Source: Desulfobulbaceae bacterium (GTDB lineage Bacteria > Desulfobacterota > Desulfobulbia > Desulfobulbales > SURF-16). From it: 5,826 nucleotides of DNA. Position numbers and translations under genes: made by a program. Positions 5,730 to 5,826 of the stretch are shown here, piece by piece (position 1 is the first letter of the stretch; every line of letters starts with the position of its first letter). Below the pieces are notes generated by a model. It had not been told where the DNA came from. It ran no database searches and was given only the letters and a program-made list of their open reading frames with translations. The stretch lies in NCBI GenBank assembly GCA_024763115.1, contig JANTGB010000159.1:1-5826 (forward strand), read 5' to 3'.

Positions 5730-5826
5730 GTAACTACTCATGGGGTAAGCGCTATAACTTCGCTAACCCCTGTAATTGTAACTGGTTACAGGGTGCCGTA
5801 GATTTTCGTGATCGGGTCGGCGCAGC
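5730..5826 (+). mobile_element. MITE-like non-autonomous element, copy 3 (left part, cut by window edge)
   Basis: The first 21 bases (5730-5750) are identical to copies 1 and 2, and the ungapped 69-base left end runs to 5798. Sequence after that differs from the other copies. Two hairpins are clear: GGGGTAAGCG (5742-5751) with CGCTAACCCC (5761-5770), 9 of 10 pairs, and CCCTGTAA (5768-5775) with TTACAGGG (5786-5793), 8 of 8. They share bases 5768-5770, so they would compete. The right end is outside the window. It lies 16 bases upstream of the GTG at 5713, on the promoter side of the cytochrome remnant. Confidence 0.75.

Overview
The window looks like a piece of a Gram-negative, probably anaerobic, bacterial chromosome. 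My best guess is Desulfobacterota (the former deltaproteobacteria). This rests on the combination of a type IV pilus pilM-pilN operon, a lepB-pyrB-pyrC cluster and a decayed multiheme c-type cytochrome, not on any single decisive marker. No rRNA, tRNA, CRISPR array or transposase gene is present.

Layout. From the left, on the minus strand, are the first 101 codons of pilN (cut by the window edge) and a complete pilM, preceded by a good sigma70-type promoter at 1491-1520. About 415 bases of AT-rich DNA follow (1421-1836), holding that promoter and perhaps a decayed gene fragment. A non-coding mobile element (1837-2094) comes next. The plus-strand block is lepB (signal peptidase I), a second copy of the element (2739-2942), then pyrB and pyrC, which overlap by 8 bases and end at a strong bidirectional terminator (5185-5227). 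Facing them on the minus strand is a broken cytochrome gene related to the hydroxylamine oxidoreductase family. A third element copy begins at 5730, just upstream of its start, and runs off the window.

The main discovery is the element. Three copies in 5.8 kb, all in the same orientation, share an ungapped 69-base left end. The two complete copies (258 and 204 bases) have 11-base terminal inverted repeats starting GTAAC. The copy between lepB and pyrB is flanked by a perfect 8-base direct repeat, CATTAAAC, which is the footprint of transposition. GTAA tips with an 8-base target duplication match the IS66 family, so I interpret these as IS66-type MITEs mobilised in trans. Their interiors are not colinear: a small sequence module appears twice in each complete copy, in opposite orientations.

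Consequences. Removing the second element and one target copy restores an arrangement in which the lepB stop lies 2 bases before an ATG for pyrB. This shows that pyrB starts at 2951, not at the TTG at 2921 that lies inside the element, and that lepB-pyrB-pyrC was a tight operon before the insertion. The first element ends 12 bases before the lepB start and the third lies upstream of the cytochrome remnant, so all three insertions sit at gene edges where they could change expression.

The intact genes cover three jobs: the inner-membrane platform of type IV pili (PilM, PilN), removal of signal peptides from exported proteins (LepB), and steps two and three of de novo pyrimidine synthesis (PyrB, PyrC).
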